Part shown: one piece after another, positions 18,128 through 27,665 of the stretch
Numbering within the stretch: position 1 is the stretch's first letter
Layout of the letters: the number at the start of each line of letters is the position of its first letter
The notes under the pieces: model-generated
The model's input: only the letters and a program-made list of their open reading frames with translations
The model's database searches: none
Told to the model about the DNA's origin: nothing
Translations under genes and position numbers: made by a program
Assembly (NCBI GenBank): GCA_023853785.1
Contig: JAJIRX010000733.1
Coordinates: 1 to 27,665 of the forward strand
DNA: 27,665 bases
Origin: Psilocybe azurescens
Taxonomy: Eukaryota; Basidiomycota; Agaricomycetes; Agaricales; Agrocybaceae
Direction of reading: 5' to 3'

Positions 18128-20926
18128 TCAGACGAAATACGGCATATTGCTCTACACAAACAAACAAACAAACATAAAAATCAGCACCCGTCCCAAAACG
18201 ACGAAAAAAAAAACCCGACTCACCCCACCTCTCCGCCCCGCAAACCCGCCCCCAACCCGGCCCCCATACCGCCTCCCATCCCTCCCGCTCCCATGCCCCC
18301 AGCAACATCCCGCTCATTCTCCGCCGCCGCCTCGAACACCTCAAACGTCCGCTCCCCGCCGTCCCGCACCGTCATAATCCCGGCCAGATTCCCACAGCGG
18401 TAGCAGTAGTTAGGCGCGGACCACACCGTGACGAGCTGGGCGTCGAACATGTACTTGTAGCCCTCTTGCACGAGCTGGTGTGCGCGCGCGATGAGGGTTA
18501 GCGCGTTTACGTGGTTGAACTGGGGGTTTAGAGTTTTTGAGATGAGGGTGAGGGAGGCGTGGGTGAGGTTGAGTGGGAATGTGGGCGTGAGGATAGGCGT
18601 GCGCGCGTGCGTGTGCGGAGAAATAAGCGAGACGGAGATACCACGGAGACAAGAAAATGACGATTAGCGCCCATCTAAGCAAAAATAAATGCCAGAACGG
18701 GACTTACCTCCTTGACGACGCTTCCCCGAACAGCCACCCCGCACCGCGCGGGCTGACGGCCCAGTTGTCGATGTCGTCCGGATCGGACCACATCAGATCT
18801 ACACGTGCATGTCAAGATTGAGATGCGGAAAAGGTAAAAATAGAGGTGATGGGATGATGGAGAGATGTGAAGTAAGCTCAAGAACGGACGAAAGGGGTAG
18901 CGTCGAAATTGGGAGGTGTGGGTATATCAAGAGGAAAAAAGAAAACAAAAGAAAACATACCACAAAATGCCCCCTCATGCGGAATCTCCTGCGCGCGCGA
19001 GAGCGTCCGGATCGAGTCGAGTGTGCGGATGTCGGGCGACAACCCACCGTGCACGCAGAGCGTCTCGCCGTCTATGATCTGTGTTTTCGTTTTCGTTTTT
19101 CGTTTTCGTTTGTGGATTGAGTGCCGGTTTTGTTTTGTTTTGGTTGAGTGCCAGTTTCATGAGAGGCCGATGGGAGGCAGCTCAGCGGGCGGATGAGAGG
19201 TAGATAGACGGTAAATGGACGAATAAACAGACGGATGCACGGTGCATGGAGGAGCGGACGAGGGCATCGTAAGGGTCGAAGGAAGGAAAGAAAAGAAAAG
19301 AAAGAAGACAGTCAGTTCAGTTCGAATAGCGGTATACGGCATATGAAGACAAAGGAAAAGGACCGGAACGAAGAAAATAAGAAGACGAAAACGGTCATCA
19401 TCGAACGCTCTGTAAAAAGATCAGCACCCGCACCGTAACCGAGACGATGATGGGATACGCCACGATCACAATCACAATCACGATCGCAGATGGACATATC
19501 GTAATGGAGAAAATGAAAAGGGATTAGAGAGTGGGACAGCACCGAGGCCAAGAACGAACGGACGAACGAAAAACGAAGAATGCAAGGAATAACGAACAAA
19601 TGAACGAACGTCCGCAAGATCGCAAGACCAAAGAACGCACGACCGCAAGAATGAAAAACCACACGAACACAACGAACGAAGACCAAACGAACGGAAGGAA
19701 GAGAAGAACGTACAGCTGCCAGATTGAGGAAATCAAAAACACCACAACACGTCTTCCACACTGTCGCGCTGCCGTATTTTTGCTGGCATTCGTCTGCTCA
19801 ATTAAGTGCGGATTTGTGGGTGGGATTTGGATTTGTGGGAGTTAGATTTGGGTTGGTTTGGATGAGGGAGGGCGATGAAGGGCGGATTTGAGGATGAGGG
19901 TTGTGGATGGAAGGTGGGAGGGTCGTCGGTCGTCGACGCGGGTTGGTGGGTGGTGATATCGGGGATATGTGAAGTGAGAACGAGTGGACAGGACAGAACA
20001 GGAGAGTAGGGGTAGGAGAACGTCGAAATTTATATCGACGATAGGATGGCGTCGATATTAACGTCGGTGTCGGAGGACGAGCAGATAAGAGGGAGGAAAA
20101 GACGCATGTAAGTGACATTCTTAATGAGCGTACAAAGAATATGCGAAGAAAGGAAAGAGGAGAAAGGAGGACAACGAAAGAGAAAGGAAGGAGTAGGAGG
20201 AAGAAAAAGGAGTAGGAGGAGGAGGGAAAGCGCACCGTAGAACCCGTATACTTGGGTGATCTGTCTGCTCTCGTGATTCCCGCGGAGGAGGGTGACCCGA
20301 TCGGGGTATCTGGATAAGGCGGTGTAAATGTAGGTGTATGTGTATGTATAAGCGTCAATGTAAGTGAAGTGAAGTGGCGATGGATGTGAATATTATGGAT
20401 GAACTGAGGGCGGAGAGAGAAAAGGGGAGGAGAGGAGTGGGGCAGGAGAAGAAACAACGACGCACCTCGCTTTTAGAGCGAATAGTAATGATACCGTTTC
20501 TAAACTGTAGTGCCCGCGATCCACAAAATCACCCTGCATCATCCAAATCCAAATACACAGCACAGACATGCACCGCACGACACCAAAGATTCAAACGAAA
20601 CGAAGAGCACACCAAAACAAAAACAAAACAAAAAAACAACATCAGCCACCCCCACGCACTCCTCAAAGAGACAACATACGTGCCATAAAGATATAGCTCG
20701 TGCCCGGGACATCGCCGCCCTTGCGCAGGAGCTCGAGGAGGTCCCAGAACTGGCCGTGGATGTCGCCGCAGATGGTGACGGGGCTGGAGACGGGCTGGAT
20801 GTTGGACTCTTCGAGGAGGATGTTGCGCACGGTGTCGCAGAGCTTTTTCATGTCGGGCTCGGAGAGATGTGTGCAGGTTTTGAGCTGTGCGATCCACCGG
20901 TCGGGGTCGGAGGTGGAGGTGGACAT
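18128..20926 (-). CDS. Serine/threonine protein phosphatase PP6 catalytic subunit (Sit4 type), 8 exons
   Basis: Metal-dependent PPP-family phosphatase; PP6/Sit4 acts with SAPS/TAP-type subunits in cell-cycle and nutrient signalling. Exons: 20684-20926, 20466-20533, 20236-20309, 19714-19793, 18961-19078, 18708-18798, 18224-18519, 18128-18149. Motifs in order: [78 protein letters not shown]-like N-terminus, [15 protein letters not shown] and GHYSLET favour PP6 over PP2A, PP4 or Ppg1. The tiny last exon gives NMPYFV, matching the conserved C-terminal YFL-type tail. A Met/Gly-rich insert precedes it. Length about 330 aa versus about 305 usual. Exon 6 lacks one base near 18715 (after LFGEA; VVKE is in the next frame). 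Intron 1 seems to use a GC donor. Introns are long, up to 635 nt. Confidence 0.93.
18799..20235 (-). repeat. Simple-sequence-rich long introns of the phosphatase gene
   Basis: Introns 3 (19794-20235, 442 nt), 4 (19079-19713, 635 nt) and 5 (18799-18960) are strongly purine-biased on the plus strand, hence pyrimidine-rich in the transcript. They contain TTTTCG repeats (19082-19112), GAAAA repeats (19287-19306), CACAAT repeats near 19466-19480 and degenerate CGAA repeats (19550-19695). A long open frame at 19798-20457 is a product of this bias. Confidence 0.7.
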
Positions 20927-21270
20927 TGGATTTGGGTGGAGGGTGGGGTTGGGGTTGGCTGAGGAGTAGGCTGAGAGCCTTGGGCGATGCAGGTGGGGAG
21001 ATCCGAGACTTGCGGTGTTGTAGTGGTCAGAACCAGCGGGATTAGCCTCAATAAAAGCGATCTATATGAGCCAGGCAGCGAATAAGTAAAGAACGCAGTT
21101 GTTGATAATCAGAGTAGCGGACGAGGATAAGCGTGGGAATATATGAGCCAACCGCATTATGTGTCGTCGTCGCCTCCCAGACGTGACACGCACGACCTTC
21201 ATCCATCCCATCGACAGACTAACCAAGCCAGGCTCCCAGCTCAGCACCGTCGGACCCGCACTAACCCAGC
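20927..21270. promoter_or_regulatory. Shared divergent promoter region of PP6 and EMC1 genes
   Basis: 344 bp separate the two start codons, which face away from each other. No clear TATA box is seen on either side. Promoter elements for both genes must lie here or in first exons; co-regulation is possible but not shown. Confidence 0.6.
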
Positions 21271-24200
21271 ATGCGGCTTCCAACGTCCGCCACAGCCGCC
21301 GCCCTCTCCTTCCTCTCGCTCTCTCTCTCCTTCGTCCAGCCTGCGTGGGCACTCCATGAATCCGACGTCGGCGTCGTTGACTGGCACAAACAGCTCATTG
21401 GGGTACCGCTCTCGGGCGCCGTGCCCACCGCCCCTCGTTCTTACACTATAAAGCAGATGAAGGGAGCAATAGGACCATAATCGTCACTGCGACGGGGAAC
21501 AACGTCCTCGCTGCGCTAGAGCCTGAGGATGGCTCTGTCTGTACGTGGTTTATCGTAACAATCTACGCTTCATCCTCTCATTGTCAATAAAATCCCATGA
21601 CAGTATGGAGATATATATTCGATTCTGAAGACCGGATAGCAGGATACTACAAAAGCAGCAAAGTGCGTGTGCGGTGTCATCATCATCATCCCTTGCCTCC
21701 TCCACCTCACACTAACACTGACCCCAATTCACAGCAATCGCCACCCTCTCCGGGCCCGGCGGATCCACGCTGCGCACCTTCGACGCCCTCTCCGGGACCC
21801 TCCTCCTCGAAAAGCGGCTGCACCACCCGTCCGTCGGCGCGCTTTCGGAGCCATCCCACCTCGGCAAGGAAGTGCTCTTCAACGATGACGATGGTAATGA
21901 GACTTTATATGTTCTGAGCAACGGGTGCACAGTCAGCAGCATCAACGGCACCTCCGGCGAGACGCTCTGGACGTGGACGGCGCCTGACCAGGGGTGCGTC
22001 GTCTTGCCCTTCCCTCCCTGTTCCTTCCCTAACTAACCACTCTTTCCCCCCCCCCCCCCAAAAAAAAAAAAAACAAAATTACACAGCTCACTAACAATAT
22101 ACTCCTCCATCCACGTCACCCCAACAGCACTCATCGCACTCGGCCTCTCCAAATCCACCGCCTCCTTCACACTCCACCTGACCTCCCTCGACCTGTCCAG
22201 CGGCGCCGTGGTGCAGAGCACAGGCGTGCCATCGAGCATCGCGGATCCGCTGACGCAGTTCGCCGTCCTCTCTACCGGTGCTTCGTCGTCGTCGTCTTCC
22301 TCTCGCAACGGAAAAGGAGAAACTCCGGTAATCCTCTGGCTCTCGCACTCCTCGCTCTTCTACCTCCCGCTCTCGCCCGCCGCCCTGTCTGCCAAACCCA
22401 CGCCCCGCCCGCGCAAAGCTAGGCTGGAAGGTGCGGGCGCGGGCTTGGAGCGCATCGTGGACGTCGGGCTCAGCGCGCTGGGGCACGCCGTGGTGTCGCG
22501 GAACGATGGGTCCGCGTTCGTCGTAAAAGTCAGCGGCGACGGGGAGCGGGATGATATGGGCGTTGAGACTGCGTGGGAGTTCGAGGGGTCGGTGAGTGCT
22601 TTGTGTTTTGAGGAGATGGTGATGTTGATGAGCTCTTGCGTTTTTCCTTGTTTTTCTTTCCCTCTTCCCTTCCACGCACGCACGCATACGCTCGTTCCGT
22701 TGATCATCGACACAACACCATTATACGATATCCCATCCCAACCCCCAAAATTACGGAACAACAGGCATCCTCCCCCACACAAGCCGACTCACTATACACA
22801 GGCGGGACGGACGCGCGCGGCCAACCGGCGGTGGCGAGGGTGTTCTGGGATCATGTTGTTCAGGTGCGTTGGCGTTGGGGTGTTTTTGCTTCGTTTTGCC
22901 TCGTACTCACGTTATCATGCACATATCAAACAGAAAGCATCTGCGCACGTATTCGCCGTCCAAGCTCAAACCCAACAAGGAGAAGCAGTAGCAGTAGCAG
23001 CGGCAGAGGCGCGCCCGTTCGCGTTCGGCTTCGACACGCGCTCGCATGGGGTGTTGAGCCATGTGCGTTTTATGGGTTTTCCTTTTTCTCCTCTCCGCCT
23101 CAACTCGCAGCACACAGGTCGCACTAGACGGGCCCACCCCCACACAAACACGCACGCAAGGCTGCTCGTGACGACGACGACCGGCGCGGTCCAGCTCTGG
23201 TCCTCCTCCAGTATAGGCGCCAACAACGATAACGCCGACGGCGAGCAGGAACCGACACTGCACTGGACGCGCGAAGAGGCGCTCGCGGCGGCGGTCGTCG
23301 CCGAGTTCGTCGAGCTGCCGCCCGCGCGCGGGGACGCCACGGTGAATGAGCAGATCGAGGGCTTCTGGGGCCGGTTGGGCAGGCAGGTCAGGGATGCGCA
23401 GGTGCGTTGCCATCGTCCTTTTCCCCTTCTTTTCCTTTGTTTTTATTTTATAATTATGGAGAACTGACGCACGCACGCGACAGGGTTTCCCGCAATACGT
23501 CGTCCACTTCGTGCGGCGCTTCGTCTCCGGCTCATCATCGCCTGCATCGCCTTCCAGCGCCAACGCCACATCCGCCAACTACAAGCTGCTCTCCAACGCC
23601 GCCACCGCTCCCCTGCCCCCTCTTCCTCCTCTCCCACCACCGCCCTCGCCCGCGACGCATTCGGCTTCCGCCAGCTCCTCATCACCGCAACGCTCTTCGG
23701 CAAAGTCTACGCGCTCGACGCCTCCACCGGCGCGATTGTATGGAGCAGAGTCCTCGGAATGGGATGGGTGGGCAGGGCGGGCATGGGCGGGCGGGTTGTG
23801 CCTGTGAAGTTGTTTGTTGTGCGGGGGTTGGGGATTTGGATTTGGATGGCGAGGGCGAAGAGAAAGGAGGGGACCGGAGGTGGTGCTCGTTGGGCAGAGG
23901 AGGGCGGATAATGTGCGTTTTTTGGCTTTGTTTTGGTTTTAATAATCCTTTTTGTTTTTTTGTCCCTGACCGTTGACGTGATATGATAGTCTTTGGTCGA
24001 CACCGTTATATTCCACATCAACGCGCTCACAGGCGAGGACGCTAGGCCTCCGCAGGCCCAAACACCCATCGAGGCGGAATTGGAATTGGAAGGCGAAAAG
24101 GGGGAAGGGAAAGCGGACGACGGGGGCGTGCTGGAAGGAACGGACGTCGTCTCGGGCCCGGTTGTCGAGGCGTATCTGCTGAACGCGGAGGATCGGAAGA

Positions 24201-25753
24201 TCGTGGTGTTGTTGGATGAGTTTTTACAGGTGGGTTTTTTGTTCTTCCTTCCTTCCTTCCTTCCTTCGCCGCATAAAACTCAACAAACAACGTACCCCAC
24301 CCTTCGCATAGGCATACCTGTACCCCGACACCCCCGCCACGCAAGCTGTATTCGCCGCCTCCCTCCCTCAGCTCTCCTTCCCGCTGCGCGCGAACGTGGG
24401 AGACCCGGCACCGCGTCGTCGGCCACAAGATCGCGCTGCCGCCGAAGGAGCAGAGCCACCACCGCGCCGTCGCGCACCCCGTGTGGGCCCTGTCGTTCCC
24501 CGAAGGCGAGGACGTGCAGGCGATCGTGCCGCAGACGCCTACGCGCGGCGGGCACGGGCAGGGGAAAGGGAAAGGGCAAGACCAGGGCGCGGCGAGCCTG
24601 GGCAAGGTGCTGGGCTCGCGGAGCACGCTGTACAAAGTATTTGGACGAGCGGCTGTTTGTGGTGCGGACTGTTGCGCGGAAGAGCACGAATGGGGGTGAG
24701 GTTATGTGTGGGGTGTATGTCGTGGACAGTGCGAAGGGCACTGTGGTTTATCACGCGGAGGTGAAAGCTGCTGCTGCTGCTTCGGTGGGCGGTAGACCAG
24801 GCACAGGCGCAGGAGCGGGCGCAGGAACTGGCGGCTGCGATGTGAAGGCGAGCCTGGTGGAGAACTGGCTCGTGTATCATTACTACGAGAGCGAGGTCGC
24901 GGGCGGGAATGTGGGTGGTGCGAAAGGGTATCGGATAGTCAGTGTTGAGTTTTACGAGGGCAAGCAGCCGGATGATAAGATCCAGAGGTGCGTGCATTTC
25001 CCTCTTTTTTTTTTTTTTCGTTTCCTTTTATCTTCCTTTGTTCATCGCTTTGTCTTTTTAATGTGCAATGCAGCTCGAGCCTCTCGGCGTACTCGAACGA
25101 TACCCTCAACTACTCGGTCTACGAACAGGCCTATGTCTTCCCGTCGGCGATCACGGCTTTGGCGACTACCACCACCAAGTTCGGCATCACCAGCAAAGAC
25201 CTCATCGGTACGTTAGTTATAACTCGAACGGGCTGGATTTATCTCTTGTTACTCTATCTTAACATTTCTTTGTGCAGTGGCCACGACGAACAGGAAGATC
25301 CAGTCGTTCCCGAGACGCATATTCGACCCGCGCCGTCCGTCGCGGAAGACGACGGCTGAAGAGCAGGAGGAGTTCCTTATCCAATATGATCCTCTGATCC
25401 CGAACGATCCGAAGCGGGCGTTGTCCCACAACTACGATGTAGGTCTTTCCTTCCGCCTTTATCCCCATATTTATTCATATCGATTGACTGTTAACACCTC
25501 AACCTTGACACAGGTCGCTAATGTCCAAAAGATCATCACGTCGCCTGCCCTCTTGGAGTCGACCTCGCTCGTGTTTGCGTATGGGCTCGACATGTTCCTC
25601 ACGCGCGTCGCTCCGTCCAACACGTTCGATGTGCTCAGCGAGAACTTCAACAAGGTCCAGCTTGTATTAACCGTCACTGGGCTGCTTGCTGCTATCCTGA
25701 TCACCCGGCCAATGGTCAAGAGGAAGAGCTTGAAGGAGAAATGGTATAACTAA
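21271..25753 (+). CDS. EMC1: ER membrane protein complex subunit 1 (EMC1), about 13 exons
   Basis: EMC1 is the large lumenal beta-propeller subunit of the EMC insertase, which inserts tail-anchored and multipass proteins into the ER membrane. The start at 21271 gives a signal peptide ([20 protein letters not shown], cleavage after about residue 27), then DVGVVDWHKQLIG. Later blocks: ATGNNVLAALEPEDG, ATLSGPGGSTLRTFDALSG, RDAFGFRQLLITATLFGKVY, LDERLFVVRTVARKS, and the C-terminal EMC1 domain with SPALLESTSLVFAYGLDMFL, TRVAPSNTFDVL, a transmembrane helix and KRKSLKEKWYN, stop 25751-25753. Probable exons: 21271-21540, 21604-21670, 21735-21993, 22087-22591, 22765-22863, 22934-23062, 23118-23401, 23484-23912, 23990-24229, 24312-24987, 25074-25207, 25278-25438, 25514-25753. 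One-base breaks occur near 21438, 23160, 23615, 23830, 23868, 24408 and 24638. Confidence 0.95.
22046..22073 (+). repeat. C14-A14 homopolymer pair in an EMC1 intron
   Basis: Fourteen C followed by fourteen A within the 93-nt intron 21994-22086. Run lengths in raw assemblies are unreliable. Confidence 0.85.
24245..24268 (+). repeat. TTCC microsatellite in an EMC1 intron
   Basis: About five TTCC units in intron 24230-24311, close to the polypyrimidine region before the acceptor. Confidence 0.8.
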
Positions 25754-26283
25754 TTAGACTTGTTCGGATACGTAAAAAATCAATCGATGATAATTGGATC
25801 GACTTTTAAAACACTATCATTTTGGGAGGGCAATTTTCAGCTTTGTAAAAATTTACTTTCTACGTTTTTGTACTGGGCTGGGTTAGATGAATATTTCTCG
25901 TCTTCTGGTAATCTGGACTCCTGAGGATTGGGCGAAGCTGAGCGTGCTGGGTTTTGGGCCCGGGCTGTTACTGCTGCTATCTTATCGGATGAGAGACAAC
26001 AGGAGCGGACGATCTCCATTACGAATGTCTCGAGGGTGAGGAAGGCTGAAAATTCTATCGCCTGTGTGGTACCTTAAGGAACAAGAATCGCATGATTATA
26101 TGAGGTTTCGCGTACCTTTGAAAGCTTCGGGATGATTTGCTTATAGTCAGGGTGTCTGCAGATGTCGATTCGTTGTTTTCGTACAAGATGATGTTGATGA
26201 TCACACAAATCACAGAAAACTATACAGAACAAAAATATATTACAGCAATTGTAGCTAGACCACAGTGAATAACAATAAATCAC
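25754..26283. other. Tail-to-tail intergenic spacer, no gene seen
   Basis: 530 bp between the EMC1 stop and the stop of the minus-strand gene. Only short frames occur (longest about 70 codons) without motifs. It should contain both 3' UTRs; AATAAA occurs at 26272 on the plus strand only, and I cannot place polyadenylation sites. Confidence 0.55.
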
Positions 26284-27100
26284 TCAGATACCAACAATAG
26301 TCTTGAAGGCTTCGCAACAGCTCAATATTTGGTGTCTGTTACTCAAAGGTTTCATCCCATCGCTAATGTGGCATGGTAGGGGGAAAGCAATAGGTGGAAA
26401 TGGTGGGTGTTGGAGGATACGTTCCTTGTTGGACATGAGTCACAAGTTCTTGGGTGACAGGAATCTTGAAGAAAATAGGTGTAGTGTCGACCATAACAAT
26501 TCCAGGCATGACCTGAGAAACAAATGAGCCTAACTGAGACAGTTAAAAGGACAGGGATGTTGACCTTGGACTCAAGGGGAGAACTCTGCCTATTGGCATT
26601 ATTCTTTGTGAATGCAGCCAATGCTTCGGCAACTAGCCGGGCACGAGCATTAAGAGGCTCCCTGTCCTCAAGCCACTTATCTCCCTGGACAACGAGGAGA
26701 ATATTATTTTGTTCACAGTCCATGAGACAGACATCTGTCTTCATGTGTCTCCATTTCCCACACAAGAATAGGGGCATATCAATTCGTCTACGTGCCAAAC
26801 GATTTTGATGATCGTAACCAGTAAGCTGGAGGAGTTCAACAGTGAAGTCGACAATAGCAGATTCACCCCAGCTGCGGAGCATAACCAAGTCCACCAATTT
26901 GATGAGTCTGGCATTGTGGTGCTGCTGCATGTTGTTGGCTTCAAGATGCTGGAGGAGCTCTGGATCAACTGCAGGGTCTGGGAGAACTGGAACTCCAAAG
27001 AACTCAAGGGTTCCTGTTGCTTGAGATGGATGTTATAGGAATCCAGATCATAGAGAGTCCAGGCACGACCAGACTTTGCAGAGCGAATGAGGTTGGCCAT
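26284..27100 (-). CDS. MANLIRSAKSG-family hypothetical protein (frame interrupted)
   Basis: From ATG 27100 the protein starts MANLIRSAKSGRAWTLYDLD. After about 30 codons the sense moves one frame (near 27005) and reads FFGVPVLPDPAVDPELLQHL, then WGESAIVDFTVELLQLTGY, LFLCGKWRHMKTDVCLMD and LVAEALAAFTKNN. A likely intron follows SPLESK (donor near 26545, acceptor at the TTTCTCAG near 26511), then VMPGIVMVDTTPIFFKIPVT. One more missing base near 26370 restores GMKPLSNRHQILSC, ending IVGI and stop at 26284-26286. I recognise this start and layout as a recurrent, multi-copy hypothetical family of Agaricomycetes; its function is unknown to me. GKWRHMKTDV and LLVVQGDK are reminiscent of a nuclease-like core, which I only note. 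Whether this copy is intact depends on sequence quality. Confidence 0.7.
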
Positions 27101-27248
27101 GATGGTTTGAGTTGATTTGTGAGGAAGTCTTAGTCCTACACATGGAGTGTCAAAGTCTTAGATGGCTTGGTAACGTTCTGCATAGTTTAAGTAATTGGTA
27201 ATACTAAATCCAGCATTTTAATTTGTTATATTTATTATTTAATAGAGG

Positions 27249-27503
27249 ATGAGCGAAGTCCGTTGCCGGAGACCTATGAGGAGGAAGGAAGAGGACGGAA
27301 AGGATCGCCAATGGATCGCTAACCTTGCACTCGTGAATATACGTGATTCAGATATTCGAACCAGATTCTGCGCGAGAACGGCGAAGGCCCTAATCGATCT
27401 AGGTTTAGAGGTGCCGAATGAGAGCCAAGATGTCAAGGTTTGTGGAGAATCATGGACAGTTACGGTCAACTATCGGTTGGAGGGGCGATACTTTGTATTT
27501 TAA
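27249..27503 (+). CDS. Small hypothetical protein, 84 aa
   Basis: ATG 27249 opens a frame rich in Arg/Lys at the start (MSEVRCRRPMRRKEEDGKDR), then NIRDSDIRTRFCARTAKALI and a beta-like tail ending YFVF. No family recognised. The AT-rich run ending TTTAATAG just before the ATG resembles a 3' splice site, so this could be an inner or last exon of a longer gene. It is divergent from the minus-strand gene with 148 bp between start codons. Confidence 0.4.
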   Translation: MSEVRCRRPMRRKEEDGKDRQWIANLALVNIRDSDIRTRFCARTAKALIDLGLEVPNESQDVKVCGESWTVTVNYRLEGRYFVF

Positions 27504-27665
27504 TACATAGAGAATTTGAGCCAATTATGACCCAGTTGTAAAAATGTCGACATACTCTTTCTTTACCATTGTTCCCTTTTGTTTATTATTGAGGACAACA
27601 TCAGGGCGATGTGCGGTAGCTTGATTGCAAATGCATTGTCGTTGGACACGGTCGTCCATCGCCGG

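Noticed and set aside
19310..19404. Possible intronic C/D snoRNA (ATGATGA near 19400 and CTGA near 19316, minus strand)
   Set aside because: The terminal stem does not form next to the boxes, no inner C'/D' pair is clear, and the intron is repeat-rich, so chance occurrence is likely.
19798..20457. 219-codon minus-strand open frame
   Set aside because: It crosses exon 3 and introns 2 and 3 of the phosphatase gene in a frame different from the conserved protein; Ser/Pro/Thr richness comes from pyrimidine-rich intron DNA.
22208..23467. 419-codon uninterrupted plus-strand frame
   Set aside because: Only parts are real EMC1 exons; the frame reads through introns with clear GTGAGT/GTGCGT donors and CAG acceptors, and the conserved protein needs them removed.

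Overview
The window looks like nuclear DNA of a mushroom-forming basidiomycete (Agaricomycetes). The evidence is intron-rich genes with many 50-90 nt GT-AG introns, a FunK1-type fungal kinase, a fungal EMC1, a PP6/Sit4-type phosphatase, a chromodomain Ty3/gypsy element, and a protein beginning MANLIRSAKSG that I recognise as a recurrent hypothetical family of these fungi. No bacterial-type genes, CRISPR or operons are seen.

Layout. 1-6835: an almost complete Ty3/gypsy retrotransposon (LTRs 1-440 and 6384-6835; gag, protease, RT, RNase H, integrase, chromodomain), with an unusual 0.52-kb extra segment between pol and the 3' LTR. It sits inside a FunK1 kinase gene, whose 3' part resumes directly at 6836 (to 7883). 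7983-8329: a small unrecognised minus-strand gene. 8395-8926: a non-autonomous terminal-inverted-repeat (TIR) element with an 8-bp target duplication, eight TGTCCGG motifs and a pseudo-tRNA at its centre. 8927-11684: AT-rich repeat-bearing DNA without a convincing gene. 11685-15539: three near-identical tandem copies of a ~1.28-kb TIR element; each holds a tRNA-like sequence and a nested ~476-bp Tc1/mariner deletion derivative. 15703-16718: remains of a membrane-protein gene. 18128-20926 (minus): PP6 catalytic subunit gene. 21271-25753 (plus): EMC1, head-to-head with the phosphatase. 26284-27100 (minus): MANLIRSAKSG-family gene. 27249-27503: small hypothetical ORF.

The left ~16 kb is an AT-rich transposon-dense compartment and 18-25.8 kb is a GC-rich housekeeping compartment. 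Two points stand out. First, two unrelated TIR element families in one window each carry a degenerate tRNA (A-box plus B-box) between their ends, suggesting TIR elements built around RNA polymerase III promoters. Second, most broken reading frames, including those in two conserved housekeeping genes, are explained by single-base indels (mostly missing bases), and the two LTRs differ by four one-base indels and no substitutions. This points to consensus error in the assembly rather than decay, so frameshifts here should not be taken as proof of pseudogenes.
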